Positions 42,685-51,612 of a stretch of DNA of 64,000 bases are shown piece by piece. The DNA comes from Brucella rhizosphaerae (GTDB taxonomy: Bacteria > Pseudomonadota > Alphaproteobacteria > Rhizobiales > Rhizobiaceae), in assembly GCF_002252475.1 (NCBI RefSeq), contig NZ_NNRK01000029.1:1-64000 (forward strand), written 5' to 3'. The position numbers and the translations under genes were made by a program. A model generated the notes under the pieces. That model had not been told where the DNA came from and made no database searches. It saw nothing but the letters and a program-made list of their open reading frames with translations. The first letter of the stretch is position 1. Each line of letters opens with the position of its first letter.

Positions 42685-43860
42685 ATGAAATGTTTGAAGA
42701 AGATAAATCGCGTGATCAAACCATTGCAATTACCGGGACTACATAAAGCGGTTCTCCGCCCGGAATTGCGCGCGCAAAACTGCACAAAGATACTTGTCGC
42801 AACTTTATCGGCTTTCACAATGCTTTGCCTGCCATCCGTGGCGCAGGAAAACCCGACGGGGATACGTATTGGAATTGCAGCACCGTTGAGCGGTGGATTT
42901 TCCCCGCTCGGAAATCAGCTCGTTGATGGTGCGCGTGTGGCGGCAACGGCAAAGAATGCCGCACTCATCGTCGCGGATGATCGCTGCGATGCCGAGGGCG
43001 GAAAATCAGCCGCAGAAGCCTTCGTCAAAGACAACGTACAGATAGCCACTGGCTTTCTTTGTTCCGAAGCGCTGGAAGCCGCGCTGCCTGTGCTCAATCA
43101 ACATAATATTCCAGTTATCACCTCAGGCGTAAGCGAACCAACGCTGACAGAAAAACGTACAGCCACGCCCCTCCCGGTGTTTCGCCTAACAACCGGCATC
43201 GAGAAAGAAACGCGCGCCACAGGTAGCTTTCTGGGCAGCCTTTGGCGCTCCCAGCCCTTCGCTGTCATCGATGACGGTACGATTGAAGGTCGTGAACGCG
43301 CATCTCATGTTCTGGACAGTCTCAAGGAACAGCAACTTCAGCCCGCTTTCACCGATACCTATCGACCCGGCCTCGAAAACCAGAATGCACTTGTTGCCCG
43401 TCTGCGCCGTGCTGGCGCGACACATGTTTATGTCGGAGGAGAGCGCGATGATATCGCTGCTATAGGAGCGAGTGCTACGACGCTTAAATATCCGCTGGTG
43501 ATTGCAGGCGGCAGCGTTTTGAATGCAGCACCGGGCACGCAGCCATTAAGTGCAGATACACTCATGATTGCGCCGCTAAAGCCGCAAGATCTTTCGACTG
43601 CAAAGCCCGCCGTCGAGGCAATCAGTCAGGCTGGTAAACTACCCGAATCCTATTCGGTCATCGGATTTGCCACAGTAGAGTTGGCCGCGAATGCGATTAC
43701 TCAGGCAACAGACCAGAAGCAGCCTTTGCTCGATATTCTCCGCGACAACTCGTTTGAGACATCGCTTGGTACGCTTAAGTTCGACAGCAACGGCATACGA
43801 ACAGACAATCCCAATCGTCTGCAACGCTATGATGGGTCACGGTTCATAGTAGCCGACTAG
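42685..43860 (+). CDS. Orphan periplasmic ligand-binding protein (Peripla_BP_6 / leucine-binding type)
   Basis: A ~391-residue exported protein. The mature part starts near SVAQENPTGIRIGIAAPLSGG and follows the type I periplasmic-binding fold used for branched-chain amino acids and amides (ADDRCDAEGGKSAAEAFV, FRLTTGIEKETRATG, TYRPGLENQNALVARLRRAGATHVYVGG). The start is uncertain: the frame is open to 42559 and the hydrophobic signal core lies ~45 residues after the ATG at 42685. No permease or ATPase genes are adjacent. A sensory or enzyme-coupled role is possible. Confidence 0.75.
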   Translation: MKCLKKINRVIKPLQLPGLHKAVLRPELRAQNCTKILVATLSAFTMLCLPSVAQENPTGIRIGIAAPLSGGFSPLGNQLVDGARVAATAKNAALIVADDRCDAEGGKSAAEAFVKDNVQIATGFLCSEALEAALPVLNQHNIPVITSGVSEPTLTEKRTATPLPVFRLTTGIEKETRATGSFLGSLWRSQPFAVIDDGTIEGRERASHVLDSLKEQQLQPAFTDTYRPGLENQNALVARLRRAGATHVYVGGERDDIAAIGASATTLKYPLVIAGGSVLNAAPGTQPLSADTLMIAPLKPQDLSTAKPAVEAISQAGKLPESYSVIGFATVELAANAITQATDQKQPLLDILRDNSFETSLGTLKFDSNGIRTDNPNRLQRYDGSRFIVAD

Positions 43861-43956
43861 AGAACATCCCGAAAAGTGGGAACCGGTTTTCGGAATGTTC
43901 GCAGAAGCAAAGAAATAGAGCGTTGTTCGCCCTGTGGGGCGCCCAAAACCCGCTCT
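43859..43956. repeat. Dispersed ~98 bp palindromic element
   Basis: AGAGAACATCCCGAAAAGTG followed by GGAACCGGTTTTCGGAATGTTC at one end and CCCGCTCT at the other. It overlaps the binding-protein stop codon and separates it from the convergent cbiB gene. Confidence 0.75.
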
Positions 43957-43967
43957 AACAGTTTTAA

Positions 43968-44951
43968 TTATGCTGTAATGAGCCCAATCAAGCTCACGCC
44001 AATCAAGAGTCCTGTCATAAGGCTCATCACTGACCAGAACAGTTGAATTGCCGCGTCAATATCGTCGGCATTCGCATCACGCTTGCCATCGCCATTGAGC
44101 ATCGGCCCTTCGACCTTCTCTGTGCCATATTGACGGGGACCGGCAAGCGCCAATCCCAGTGCGCCAGCAAACGCTGATTCCGGCCAGCCGGCATTGGGTG
44201 AACGATGCAGGCGCGCATCGCGCCACATCACACCAAATGCACGCTTTCCCGTTTCCTTATTATGCGTGAAAGCGGCAGCCAAAGCAGCCAGAGAACCAGT
44301 CAGGCGTGCAGGAATATAGTTCACCACATCGTCAAGACGCGCCGCGAAACGTCCAAAATGGCGATAACGTTCGTTCAGATGCCCAATCATTGAGTCAGCA
44401 GTGTTGATAAGCTTATAGGCAAACAGACCCGGTAGCCCTGCAATGAGAAACCAGAAGGCTGGCGCAACAATGCCATCCGACGCATTTTCAGCAAGGCTTT
44501 CCACTGCCGCCCGGCTAACACCGCCCTCGTCCAGCTGTTCGGGGTTGCGTCCGACAATCATCGAAACTGCTTTACGTCCACCTTCGATACCATCTTCACG
44601 CAGACCGTTTGCCACTGCCTTCACATGATCAGCAAGGCTCTTTTGCGCCAGAAATACCGCAACAATAACGATTTCAACCAGCGCACCAGCCGTACCGAGA
44701 AACGGCAACAGGTTTTCAACAATCAATCCGACAAGCACGCAAAGAGCGACCAACCCAATGGTGAGCCACATGCCATTGCGGCGCAGCGCTTCAACCGAAA
44801 GATTGTTGTTGTTGAAACGCCTTTCACCCCAGCTGATTGCTTTTCCGAACAGTACAACCGGGTGCGAGAACCGCTGCCAAAGCTGTGGCGGATCGCCAAC
44901 GATACGATCAAGAACAAGCGCCAATGAAAGAACAATCAGCTTTATTTCCAT
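43968..44951 (-). CDS. cobD: Adenosylcobinamide-phosphate synthase (CbiB/CobD)
   Basis: A 327-residue multi-pass membrane protein that joins (R)-1-amino-2-propanol or its phosphate to adenosylcobyric acid. Family motifs are LVLDRIVGDPPQLWQRFSHPVVLFG, AVESLAENASDGIVAPAFW and NTADSMIGHLNERYRHFGRFAARLDD. 'cobD' here follows the Pseudomonas denitrificans naming (= CbiB). It is the last gene of the leftward cobA-cobB-cobC-cobD group. Confidence 0.94.
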   Translation of the reverse strand: MEIKLIVLSLALVLDRIVGDPPQLWQRFSHPVVLFGKAISWGERRFNNNNLSVEALRRNGMWLTIGLVALCVLVGLIVENLLPFLGTAGALVEIVIVAVFLAQKSLADHVKAVANGLREDGIEGGRKAVSMIVGRNPEQLDEGGVSRAAVESLAENASDGIVAPAFWFLIAGLPGLFAYKLINTADSMIGHLNERYRHFGRFAARLDDVVNYIPARLTGSLAALAAAFTHNKETGKRAFGVMWRDARLHRSPNAGWPESAFAGALGLALAGPRQYGTEKVEGPMLNGDGKRDANADDIDAAIQLFWSVMSLMTGLLIGVSLIGLITA

Positions 44952-44973
44952 AGTCTTGTCAGACTTCCCTGAA

Positions 44974-45987
44974 TCAATCTTTCAAGCGCAGAATATGACG
45001 TAATGCCTGCTCAAGACGCACGAGTGCTGCTTCATCGGCAGCAAGCCCAATGCGCAGCCATTGAGGTTGGTAAGCGAACTTTCGCACCAGAATATGTTTT
45101 TCACAAAGCGCGTCATAAATCGCATGCGCCTCAGGGTGAGCGACCAGAACGAAGAGCGCTGTGCTACCCATTTCCTTCAAACCGCATCGTTTCAGAACAG
45201 TAGCAAGTTCTGCGCGCCGCCAATCAATGCGTGCGCGAAACGCTTGCAATTCTGTATCACTTTGAAAAGCATGATCGGCTATCGCCAAAGCGGGACCAGA
45301 CACAGCCCATGGGCCAAGCCGTTGTGTTACTGTCTTCACGATTTCTGCACTTGCGAGCAAGAAACCAAGACGCATGCCTGCAAGACCGAAAAACTTGCCG
45401 AAAGACTTCAGCACGATCATAGGCGAGGTAACGGCATGGGCTGCAACACTGACCTCGATATGCGGATCGGCAAAAGCTTCATCGACGACGAGAAAGCCGC
45501 CACGCTCTCCAAGTTTCCTTGCCAGATCAAGCAGATCGGGGCGCGCAATAATGCGCCCATCCGGATTGTTTGGATTGACAATTGTGACGACACGCGCGTC
45601 GTGTGGAATATCTTCGAGCGTCTGACATTCAACCACGTTCCAGCCTGCGGCTGTAAAGGAAGCAGCATGTTCCTGATAGGTTGGGCTCAGAATAGTGACA
45701 GTTGATGGCTCGACCAGCGTCGGAATCAGTTGAATAAGTGCTTGTGTTCCCGGAGCGGCCACAACAGGAGCATCATCGGCAAGGTTGTAATATCGTCGCC
45801 CGGACACGAGAACCCGTTCCAGAAGCCCCTCATCGGGCAACCTGTTCCAAAGTGCAGGTGTGAAATCTGGCAGAGGAAAGTGCTCAGGATTGATGCCCGT
45901 TGAAAGATCGAGCCACTCTTCAGCCTTGCCGCCAAAGCGGGCGATAGCACGATCCAGTGCACCGCCATGTTCAATATGCGTGTTCAC
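44974..45987 (-). CDS. cobC: Threonine-phosphate decarboxylase CobC
   Basis: A 337-residue PLP enzyme that supplies the aminopropanol-phosphate linker. The frame starts NTHIEHGGALDRAIARFGG and has WLDLSTGINPEHFP, IVNPNNPDGRI, the PLP lysine in LKSFGKFFGLAGMRLGF and an arginine in WLRIGLA. It overlaps cobB by four bases and is followed 22 bases later by cobD(cbiB). An aminotransferase of another pathway is unlikely given the context. Confidence 0.93.
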   Translation of the reverse strand: MNTHIEHGGALDRAIARFGGKAEEWLDLSTGINPEHFPLPDFTPALWNRLPDEGLLERVLVSGRRYYNLADDAPVVAAPGTQALIQLIPTLVEPSTVTILSPTYQEHAASFTAAGWNVVECQTLEDIPHDARVVTIVNPNNPDGRIIARPDLLDLARKLGERGGFLVVDEAFADPHIEVSVAAHAVTSPMIVLKSFGKFFGLAGMRLGFLLASAEIVKTVTQRLGPWAVSGPALAIADHAFQSDTELQAFRARIDWRRAELATVLKRCGLKEMGSTALFVLVAHPEAHAIYDALCEKHILVRKFAYQPQWLRIGLAADEAALVRLEQALRHILRLKD

Positions 45988-47291
45988 GCATCTTCTCCGC
46001 TGAAATCAATTACATGCATGAACGAGCCCGAAACGGAGCCTACACGTAAGCCAGCCTCCCCGTGCTCTGCACCTGATGCATCCTGTACCTTGAAAAGCCG
46101 CTCGGCATCACCTTCACGCACAATCGACGCATAGTGAAATTCATGTGCCTTGAGCGGCATTTGCCAGGGAGAACCAGCAAGCGGCTTGAGCGACCTATAG
46201 CCAAGGTGAAGTTTTCTTTTGGCGAAGCTGGTCTCAAGCGGCAAAAGCCCCAGCATCGGGTGGTTGGTGCCGTTGGCGTCTTCCAACGCTTCACCCAGCA
46301 CCATATAGCCACCGCATTCGCCATAGATGGCAACGCCCTTTGTTGCCGCTGCCTTCATGCCAAGCTCGAAGTTTTTCGCAGAAGCCAGTTGCCCCGCAAA
46401 AACTTCGGGATAGCCGCCCGGCAGATAAATCGCATCGGCATTTTCATCTGGTGCTTCATCGGCCAGCGGCGAGAAGAATGATATCTCAGCCCCACGCCTG
46501 CGCCAGCCTTCAAAGAGATGCGCATAGGCAAAGGCAAATGCCTCGTCGCGCGCCACTGCAATGCGGCTTCCCAATGGCTTGAGACGTGGAACATTGGCCA
46601 TCGCCGTATAACGCTTTGGCCCCGACCATATATGACTAAGGGCCGTAAAATCGATCCGATCTTCCAGAACATCGGCTGCATGATCCAGAAACCGCTCCAA
46701 ATAAGCATGCTCGCCTGCCTGTACCAATCCCAGATGACGCTCGGGCAAGACAAGTGCCTCATCGCGTGGGATCGCACCCAACACAGTGATCCCGAGTGGC
46801 TTCAATGCTTCGCGCAGCATCATTTCATGACGGTCACTGCCCACCCGGTTCAGTACGATACCAGCTATCAACACATCTTTGCGAAACTGGCTGAAACCAG
46901 AAACCAGAGCTGCAATGGAATGCGATTGTTTTGCACAATCGACAACCAGCACCACCGGCAGATCAAGCATTTTTGCAAGATCGGCAGAGGAGCCTCGGCC
47001 ATCCATGGCGCCGTCGAACAAACCCATCATGCCTTCGGCGACGAGCAGCTTACCACCTTCGGTCATGCGTGAAGAAAGTGCGCTGATAAGCTCCGGCCGC
47101 ATCGCCCAGGGATCAAGGTTGAAGCACTCAGCGCCGCTTGCAGCTTTATGATAGGCCGGATCAATATAATCCGGCCCTGCCTTGACCGGAGCAAGTGCCA
47201 CGCCGCACCGTTTGAGTGCCCGCAGCAGGCCAAGTGTGATCGTCGTCTTACCCGATCCCGATGCAGGGGCTGAAATCATGAAGCCATTCAT
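45984..47291 (-). CDS. cobB: Hydrogenobyrinic acid a,c-diamide synthase CobB
   Basis: A 435-residue glutamine amidotransferase that amidates the a and c carboxylates. The ATP-binding dethiobiotin-synthetase-like domain has ISAPASGSGKTTITLGLL and KAGPDYIDPAYH; GMMGLFDGAMDGRGSSADLAK follows; the carboxy-terminal GATase domain has the catalytic Cys in IYGECGGYMVLGE and His in KAHEFHYA. ATG at 47291 overlaps the cobA stop by four bases; the longer frame to 47372 is a shadow of cobA. Confidence 0.95.
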   Translation of the reverse strand: MNGFMISAPASGSGKTTITLGLLRALKRCGVALAPVKAGPDYIDPAYHKAASGAECFNLDPWAMRPELISALSSRMTEGGKLLVAEGMMGLFDGAMDGRGSSADLAKMLDLPVVLVVDCAKQSHSIAALVSGFSQFRKDVLIAGIVLNRVGSDRHEMMLREALKPLGITVLGAIPRDEALVLPERHLGLVQAGEHAYLERFLDHAADVLEDRIDFTALSHIWSGPKRYTAMANVPRLKPLGSRIAVARDEAFAFAYAHLFEGWRRRGAEISFFSPLADEAPDENADAIYLPGGYPEVFAGQLASAKNFELGMKAAATKGVAIYGECGGYMVLGEALEDANGTNHPMLGLLPLETSFAKRKLHLGYRSLKPLAGSPWQMPLKAHEFHYASIVREGDAERLFKVQDASGAEHGEAGLRVGSVSGSFMHVIDFSGEDA

Positions 47292-48190
47292 ACGCTTTGC
47301 ACTCCACGCTTTTCCTGATCCAAGTGAAGCGGATCGCTTGTGAGTTTCCGGCCGTTCTGCGCGCCAAGCCAATCAAGGCCAGCGCGCAATCGCACAACCT
47401 CACCGACAACGACAATTGCAGGCGGATTGAGGCCCGCCGCCTCCACATCTGCAACGGCACGTGCCAATGTTGTCTCCAGAACCACCTGTTCCGGCAAGCT
47501 GGCATTGCAAACAAAGGCCACAGGCTCATCGGGAGAGCGTCCGGCAGCCATCAGCCGCGATGTGATGAGATCGATGTGCTTCATCGCCATATACATCACA
47601 ATAACAGGAGAGGACTGCGCAATACCCTCCCAATTAATATGACCCGGTACCAGCCCCGTCGCATCATGCCCTGTCAGAAAGGTGACGGCTTGGTTGATAT
47701 CACGATGTGTTGCGGCAATGCCCGCATAGGCAAGACCACCAATACCAGCTGTAATGCCCGGAACAATGCGAAACGGCACACCATGCTCCACGAGCGTCAG
47801 CGCCTCTTCTGCTCCACGTCCGAAAACAAATGGATCGCCACCCTTGAGGCGCAACACCTTCTTGCCCTCTTTGGCCAGTTCAACCAATCGCAGTGAAATA
47901 TCGCGCTGTTTTGGCGAAGGCTTTCCACCGCGCTTGCCAGCATATTCAACAGTGGCCTCATCTCGCTTCAGCGAAAGACAAGTATCATCGACCAGCGCAT
48001 CGTAAATGATTACGTCTGCCTGTTGCAGCGCATTGACAGCGTGAAGTGTCAGCAAACCGGGGTCTCCCGGGCCAGCCCCAACAAGCCAGACGTGCCCCGC
48101 CGGAAGCGAAGGCAAGTTCACTTTGCTCTTCGCAACCACGCGCGCAGGCGTCTCATTTGGGCACGCAGACGTCTGTTCCGGCTCGTTCAT
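47288..48190 (-). CDS. cobA: Uroporphyrinogen-III C-methyltransferase CobA (SUMT)
   Basis: A ~300-residue SAM-dependent methylase that makes precorrin-2, the entry to the corrin branch. Motifs are VWLVGAGPGDPGLLTLHA, GKRGGKPSPKQ, LRLKGGDPFVFGRGAEE and GITAGIGGLAYAGI. About 30 extra residues precede the core. Start is either ATG 48190 or GTG 48202; neither has a strong Shine-Dalgarno sequence. There is no fused siroheme dehydrogenase/ferrochelatase part. It is first in the cobA-cobB-cobC-cobD group. Confidence 0.94.
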   Translation of the reverse strand: MNEPEQTSACPNETPARVVAKSKVNLPSLPAGHVWLVGAGPGDPGLLTLHAVNALQQADVIIYDALVDDTCLSLKRDEATVEYAGKRGGKPSPKQRDISLRLVELAKEGKKVLRLKGGDPFVFGRGAEEALTLVEHGVPFRIVPGITAGIGGLAYAGIAATHRDINQAVTFLTGHDATGLVPGHINWEGIAQSSPVIVMYMAMKHIDLITSRLMAAGRSPDEPVAFVCNASLPEQVVLETTLARAVADVEAAGLNPPAIVVVGEVVRLRAGLDWLGAQNGRKLTSDPLHLDQEKRGVQSV

Positions 48191-48321
48191 CTTATCAACC
48201 ACAATTGTATTCAGCGGATTCCTGGAGTTTGACGTTCGATGCGACGATTATTTCGGTCGGATTACACACGCCTGATTCAATCCACTAGCGGCACAGCTAT
48301 CAGATACATTATAAGGCGTCC

Positions 48322-49440
48322 ATGAACGATGAAACCGCTCCCAAGAATAAAGCCCAAAAAATGGGTAAAGAAAAAGTCGAATTGCGTCGTGGCTGGACGA
48401 CGGGTGCTTGCGCCACTGCCGCCACCAAGGCCGCATTGACTGCGCTCATCACTGGCGAATTCCCCGATCCAGTCGGCATTATCCTGCCCAAAGGTGATGT
48501 GCCCTATTTTCAGCTGGCTTATGAAGGTTTGGGCGACGGCTATGCGATGGCGGGGATCGTTAAGGATGCAGGTGACGATCCCGATGTCACCCATGGCGCC
48601 ACAATCATTTCCACGATCTTTCCCGCGCCGCCCGGCACAGGCATCTTGTTTCGGGCTGGCGAAGGTGTAGGCACCGTTACACGACCCGGGTTGCAAATTC
48701 CTCCTGGTGAAGCAGCCATCAATCCTGCGCCCCGCCGCATGATGACAGAAATCTGCGAACAGATTTGCGCGGAATATGGCTTGCCAGCCGATCTCGTGAT
48801 TACGATTTCAGTTCCGGGGGGCGAAGAGATTGCACAAAAGACATGGAATCCCCGTCTCGGGATCGTCGGCGGTATTTCCATCCTCGGCACAACGGGCGTC
48901 GTGCATCCATTTTCCTGCTCGGCCTGGATTCATTCGATCCATCGCGGCATCGATGTCGCGCGTGCAGCAGGACAGAAACACGTTCTGGGCGCGACGGGTT
49001 CAACTTCGGAAGATGCTGCACAAGCTATTTACGATCTGCCGGATTTCGCCATTCTCGACATGGGCGACTTTGCAGGCGGGATTCTTAAATATCTGCGCGA
49101 ACACCCTATCGATAAACTCACCATTGCTGGTGGCTTCGCCAAGCTCACAAAGCTTGCGCAGGGTGCACTCGATCTGCACTCTTCGCGCTCACAGGTCGAC
49201 AAAAGTTTCCTCTGGACTATCGCTGAAAAGGCTGGTGCACCGGAAGACATGAAGGACCGGATTCTCTTTGCCAACACGGCAATGGAAGTGCTTGAATTGA
49301 CTCAGGCAATCGGCATTGACATGGCAATGCCGATTGCTCAGAAAGCCAAGGAAACCGCGCTCGAAACCCTGCGTGGTGCGCCCGTTGAAGTTGAAATCAT
49401 TGTGACAGACCGCAAGGGGACTATCCTTGCCCGCCTTTAG
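48322..49440 (+). CDS. cbiD: Precorrin-5 C1-methyltransferase CbiD
   Basis: A 372-residue protein of the CbiD family, unrelated in fold to the other methylases of the pathway. The signature RRGWTTGACATAATKAAL is near residue 20, with VTRPGLQIPPGEAAINPAPR, ISVPGGEEIAQKTWNPRLGI and FAILDMGDFAGGILKYL later. CbiD methylates C1 in the anaerobic route; here it presumably replaces CobF, which was not found. cobK follows with a 14-base overlap. Confidence 0.95.
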   Translation: MNDETAPKNKAQKMGKEKVELRRGWTTGACATAATKAALTALITGEFPDPVGIILPKGDVPYFQLAYEGLGDGYAMAGIVKDAGDDPDVTHGATIISTIFPAPPGTGILFRAGEGVGTVTRPGLQIPPGEAAINPAPRRMMTEICEQICAEYGLPADLVITISVPGGEEIAQKTWNPRLGIVGGISILGTTGVVHPFSCSAWIHSIHRGIDVARAAGQKHVLGATGSTSEDAAQAIYDLPDFAILDMGDFAGGILKYLREHPIDKLTIAGGFAKLTKLAQGALDLHSSRSQVDKSFLWTIAEKAGAPEDMKDRILFANTAMEVLELTQAIGIDMAMPIAQKAKETALETLRGAPVEVEIIVTDRKGTILARL

Positions 49441-50173
49441 GCCCAAAATACTGATCCTTGGTGGCACGGCAGAGTCTTCAAAGCTTGCTCCCGCATTAGA
49501 GGCCCTCCCTGTAGATGTCATAACATCGCTTGCAGGCCGCACGTCTAACCCAGCTGCAATCAGCGGCGCAGTTCGGATTGGGGGCTTTGGCGGCGCTGAA
49601 GGCCTGGCCGCCTATCTCGCAACAGAGCGCATCAATCTCATGATCGATGCAACACATCCCTATGCGACGCGCATTTCGCATAATGCTTTGCTCGCCGCAC
49701 AGACAGCAAACATCCAGCTGATACGGCTGGAACGTCCTGCATGGCAAGAGGAGAGCGGCGACAACTGGACTGATATTTCAAGCGAAGCGCAGGCTGCAAC
49801 GATGGTCCAAGCAAAAGAACGGGTGTTTCTCGCATTGGGACGACAGCATATCGAACCATTTGCTGACCGATACGATGTTCATTTTGTCATTCGGATGATC
49901 GACCCGCCACAAGTAAAGCTGCCGCAGGATTGTGAAATCGTTCTGGCAAGGCCGGGCGACTATCAAGCCGAGCGGCATTTCCTCACGGCTCGAAAAATCG
50001 GACTGATTGTCAGCCGTAATTCAGGCGGTGACATATCCTATGCGAAGATCAGGGCCGCGCGCGATCTCGCCATTCCTGTCATGATGATCGCCCGTCCGCC
50101 AGTCGCCGCAAAAACTGTTACAGCGACGATTGAAGAGACCATGACTTTTGCTCGCTCAGCCCTCGGGCTTTGA
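49427..50173 (+). CDS. cobK: Precorrin-6A reductase CobK
   Basis: A 248-residue NADPH-dependent reductase (precorrin-6A to 6B). The glycine-rich ILILGGTAESSKLAPAL, IDATHPYATRISHNA and the late GLIVSRNSGGDISYAKIRAARDL are family hallmarks. The start is TTG at 49427, six bases after GGGGA and inside the cbiD gene. Its end overlaps the convergent cobM by 18 bases. Confidence 0.93.
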   Translation: MPAFRPKILILGGTAESSKLAPALEALPVDVITSLAGRTSNPAAISGAVRIGGFGGAEGLAAYLATERINLMIDATHPYATRISHNALLAAQTANIQLIRLERPAWQEESGDNWTDISSEAQAATMVQAKERVFLALGRQHIEPFADRYDVHFVIRMIDPPQVKLPQDCEIVLARPGDYQAERHFLTARKIGLIVSRNSGGDISYAKIRAARDLAIPVMMIARPPVAAKTVTATIEETMTFARSALGL

Positions 50174-50920
50174 TCGTGCCACGTGGCTGTGCGCTTCATG
50201 ATAAAGCGCTGAGTCCCGAAAATTCTTCGGATCAAGTCCACGCCCAACGAAAATCATCGCCGTTCGCTTGAGATCAGCCCCTACAATCTTTGCCTCGATA
50301 TCGGACAATGTACCGCGCAATATCTGCTCATCCGGCCATCCCACACGATAAGCGACCACGACGGGGCAATCTGCGCCATAAAGCGGTTCGAGTTCGGTTC
50401 TGATCTTCACAATATTGCGGATTGAAAGATGGATCACCAGCGTCGCCCCGGATTTGCCGAGCGTTGCAAGGTCTTCACCCTTGGGCATTGCTGAAGATTT
50501 CACCGATGTGCGTGTAAGAATGATGCTCTGATTGATTTCCGGGATCGTGAGTTCCTGCTTCATAGCAGCAGCAGCCGCGACAAATGCGGGCACACCCGGC
50601 GTCACATCATAGGGAATCCCCAGCAGATCGAGCCTGCGCATCTGTTCAGCCATCGCTCCGTAAATCGACGGATCACCAGAATGCACGCGCGCAATGTCAT
50701 AGCCCTTTGCATGTGCTGCTTCGATTTCAGCGATGATTTCATCGAGTGTGAGCGCTGAACTATCAACCAGACGCGCATCTTTCGGAGCTGAGGCAACCAC
50801 TTCCTTTGGCACCAACGATCCCGCATAAATGCAAACCGGGCAGCTCTCGATCAATCGCAGGCCGCGCACGGTAATAAGATCAGCAGCACCCGGACCGGCT
50901 CCAATGAAATGAACTGTCAC
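50156..50920 (-). CDS. cobM: Precorrin-4 C11-methyltransferase CobM
   Basis: A 254-residue tetrapyrrole methylase. It begins VHFIGAGPGAADLITVRGLRL, has CPVCIYAGSLV, YDIARVHSGDPSIYGAMAEQ and TPGVPAFVAAAAAM. It methylates C11 of precorrin-4. It is transcribed opposite to cbiD-cobK, with overlapping 3' ends. Confidence 0.95.
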   Translation of the reverse strand: MTVHFIGAGPGAADLITVRGLRLIESCPVCIYAGSLVPKEVVASAPKDARLVDSSALTLDEIIAEIEAAHAKGYDIARVHSGDPSIYGAMAEQMRRLDLLGIPYDVTPGVPAFVAAAAAMKQELTIPEINQSIILTRTSVKSSAMPKGEDLATLGKSGATLVIHLSIRNIVKIRTELEPLYGADCPVVVAYRVGWPDEQILRGTLSDIEAKIVGADLKRTAMIFVGRGLDPKNFRDSALYHEAHSHVARSKPEG

Positions 50921-50971
50921 GATTTCTTCCTTAATTCAGGTATTCCGAATGCCTTTTTGAGAGCGAGGAAG

Positions 50972-51541
50972 TCAATCGCTTTTCGGTAGAAGCCCTTCGA
51001 TATCATTAAAGATCGATTGCCACTCTTCCTGCGTCAGCTCGAAAAAATTGAAACTTCTGAGCAAAAACGCCCCTTCATTGGCAATGAAAGCAAGACGTGC
51101 TTTGCGCCCTTCCGGTGTGGATACATCCAGACCGTCCCACTGCTTGCGATACCATATGCGGGTTTCATTGAGATACTCAGTATTGGGAATAAGGCTCGCC
51201 ATCATTGCAGCAAAGCGGGAATCGTCTTCGGCATTGCTTTGGCGTGTTATGCCGATATGCGCTGCAATATGGGAAATCGCGTCGTTCTTATTCTGCTTGC
51301 GCTTTGTAACCTGATCGTCAAAGCGATCACCCCACCGTTCGATCATGGCTTTCAGAAGACCGTCCTTATTGCCGAAGCAATACTGGACACCGCCCTTGGT
51401 GACACCAGAGGCCTGCGCGACCGCATCCATGGTCAGAGCAACAATGCCACCGTCTGTCACGATCTTTTCAGCCATATCCAGCACATGATCGCGATCAATC
51501 GAACGTGGGCGGCCAGTTTTTTTCAACTTCTTACTTTCCAT
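50972..51541 (-). CDS. TetR family transcriptional regulator
   Basis: A 189-residue regulator. A basic start (KKLKKTGRPRSIDRDHVL) leads into the helix-turn-helix (DAVAQASGVTKGGVQYCFGNKDGLLKAMIERW, residues ~30-65); the rest is the ligand-binding/dimer domain. It is divergent from the MFS efflux gene and most likely represses it through the palindromes in the intergenic region. Confidence 0.85.
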   Translation of the reverse strand: MESKKLKKTGRPRSIDRDHVLDMAEKIVTDGGIVALTMDAVAQASGVTKGGVQYCFGNKDGLLKAMIERWGDRFDDQVTKRKQNKNDAISHIAAHIGITRQSNAEDDSRFAAMMASLIPNTEYLNETRIWYRKQWDGLDVSTPEGRKARLAFIANEGAFLLRSFNFFELTQEEWQSIFNDIEGLLPKSD

Positions 51542-51559
51542 ACGAGCGGATTTATATTA

Positions 51560-51596
51560 TGTCAGCCATCCTGACAAGTTTGAATACGTTCGTATT
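51560..51596. promoter_or_regulatory. Two inverted repeats, candidate TetR operators
   Basis: TGTCAG-CCATC-CTGACA (51560-51576) and AATACG-TT-CGTATT (51583-51596) are perfect-arm palindromes between the divergent tetR and MFS genes. A TATATT (51553-51558) with TTACTT (51531-51536) and a TATAAT (51604-51609) could be -10/-35 elements of the rightward promoter. Presence of these sites argues against the MFS frame starting at 51559 or earlier. Confidence 0.55.
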
Positions 51597-51612
51597 GAAA
51601 AGGTATAATTCG

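Noticed and set aside
48191..48321. Riboswitch between cobA and cbiD
   Set aside because: About 130 bases without a B12 box; too short for the full aptamer.
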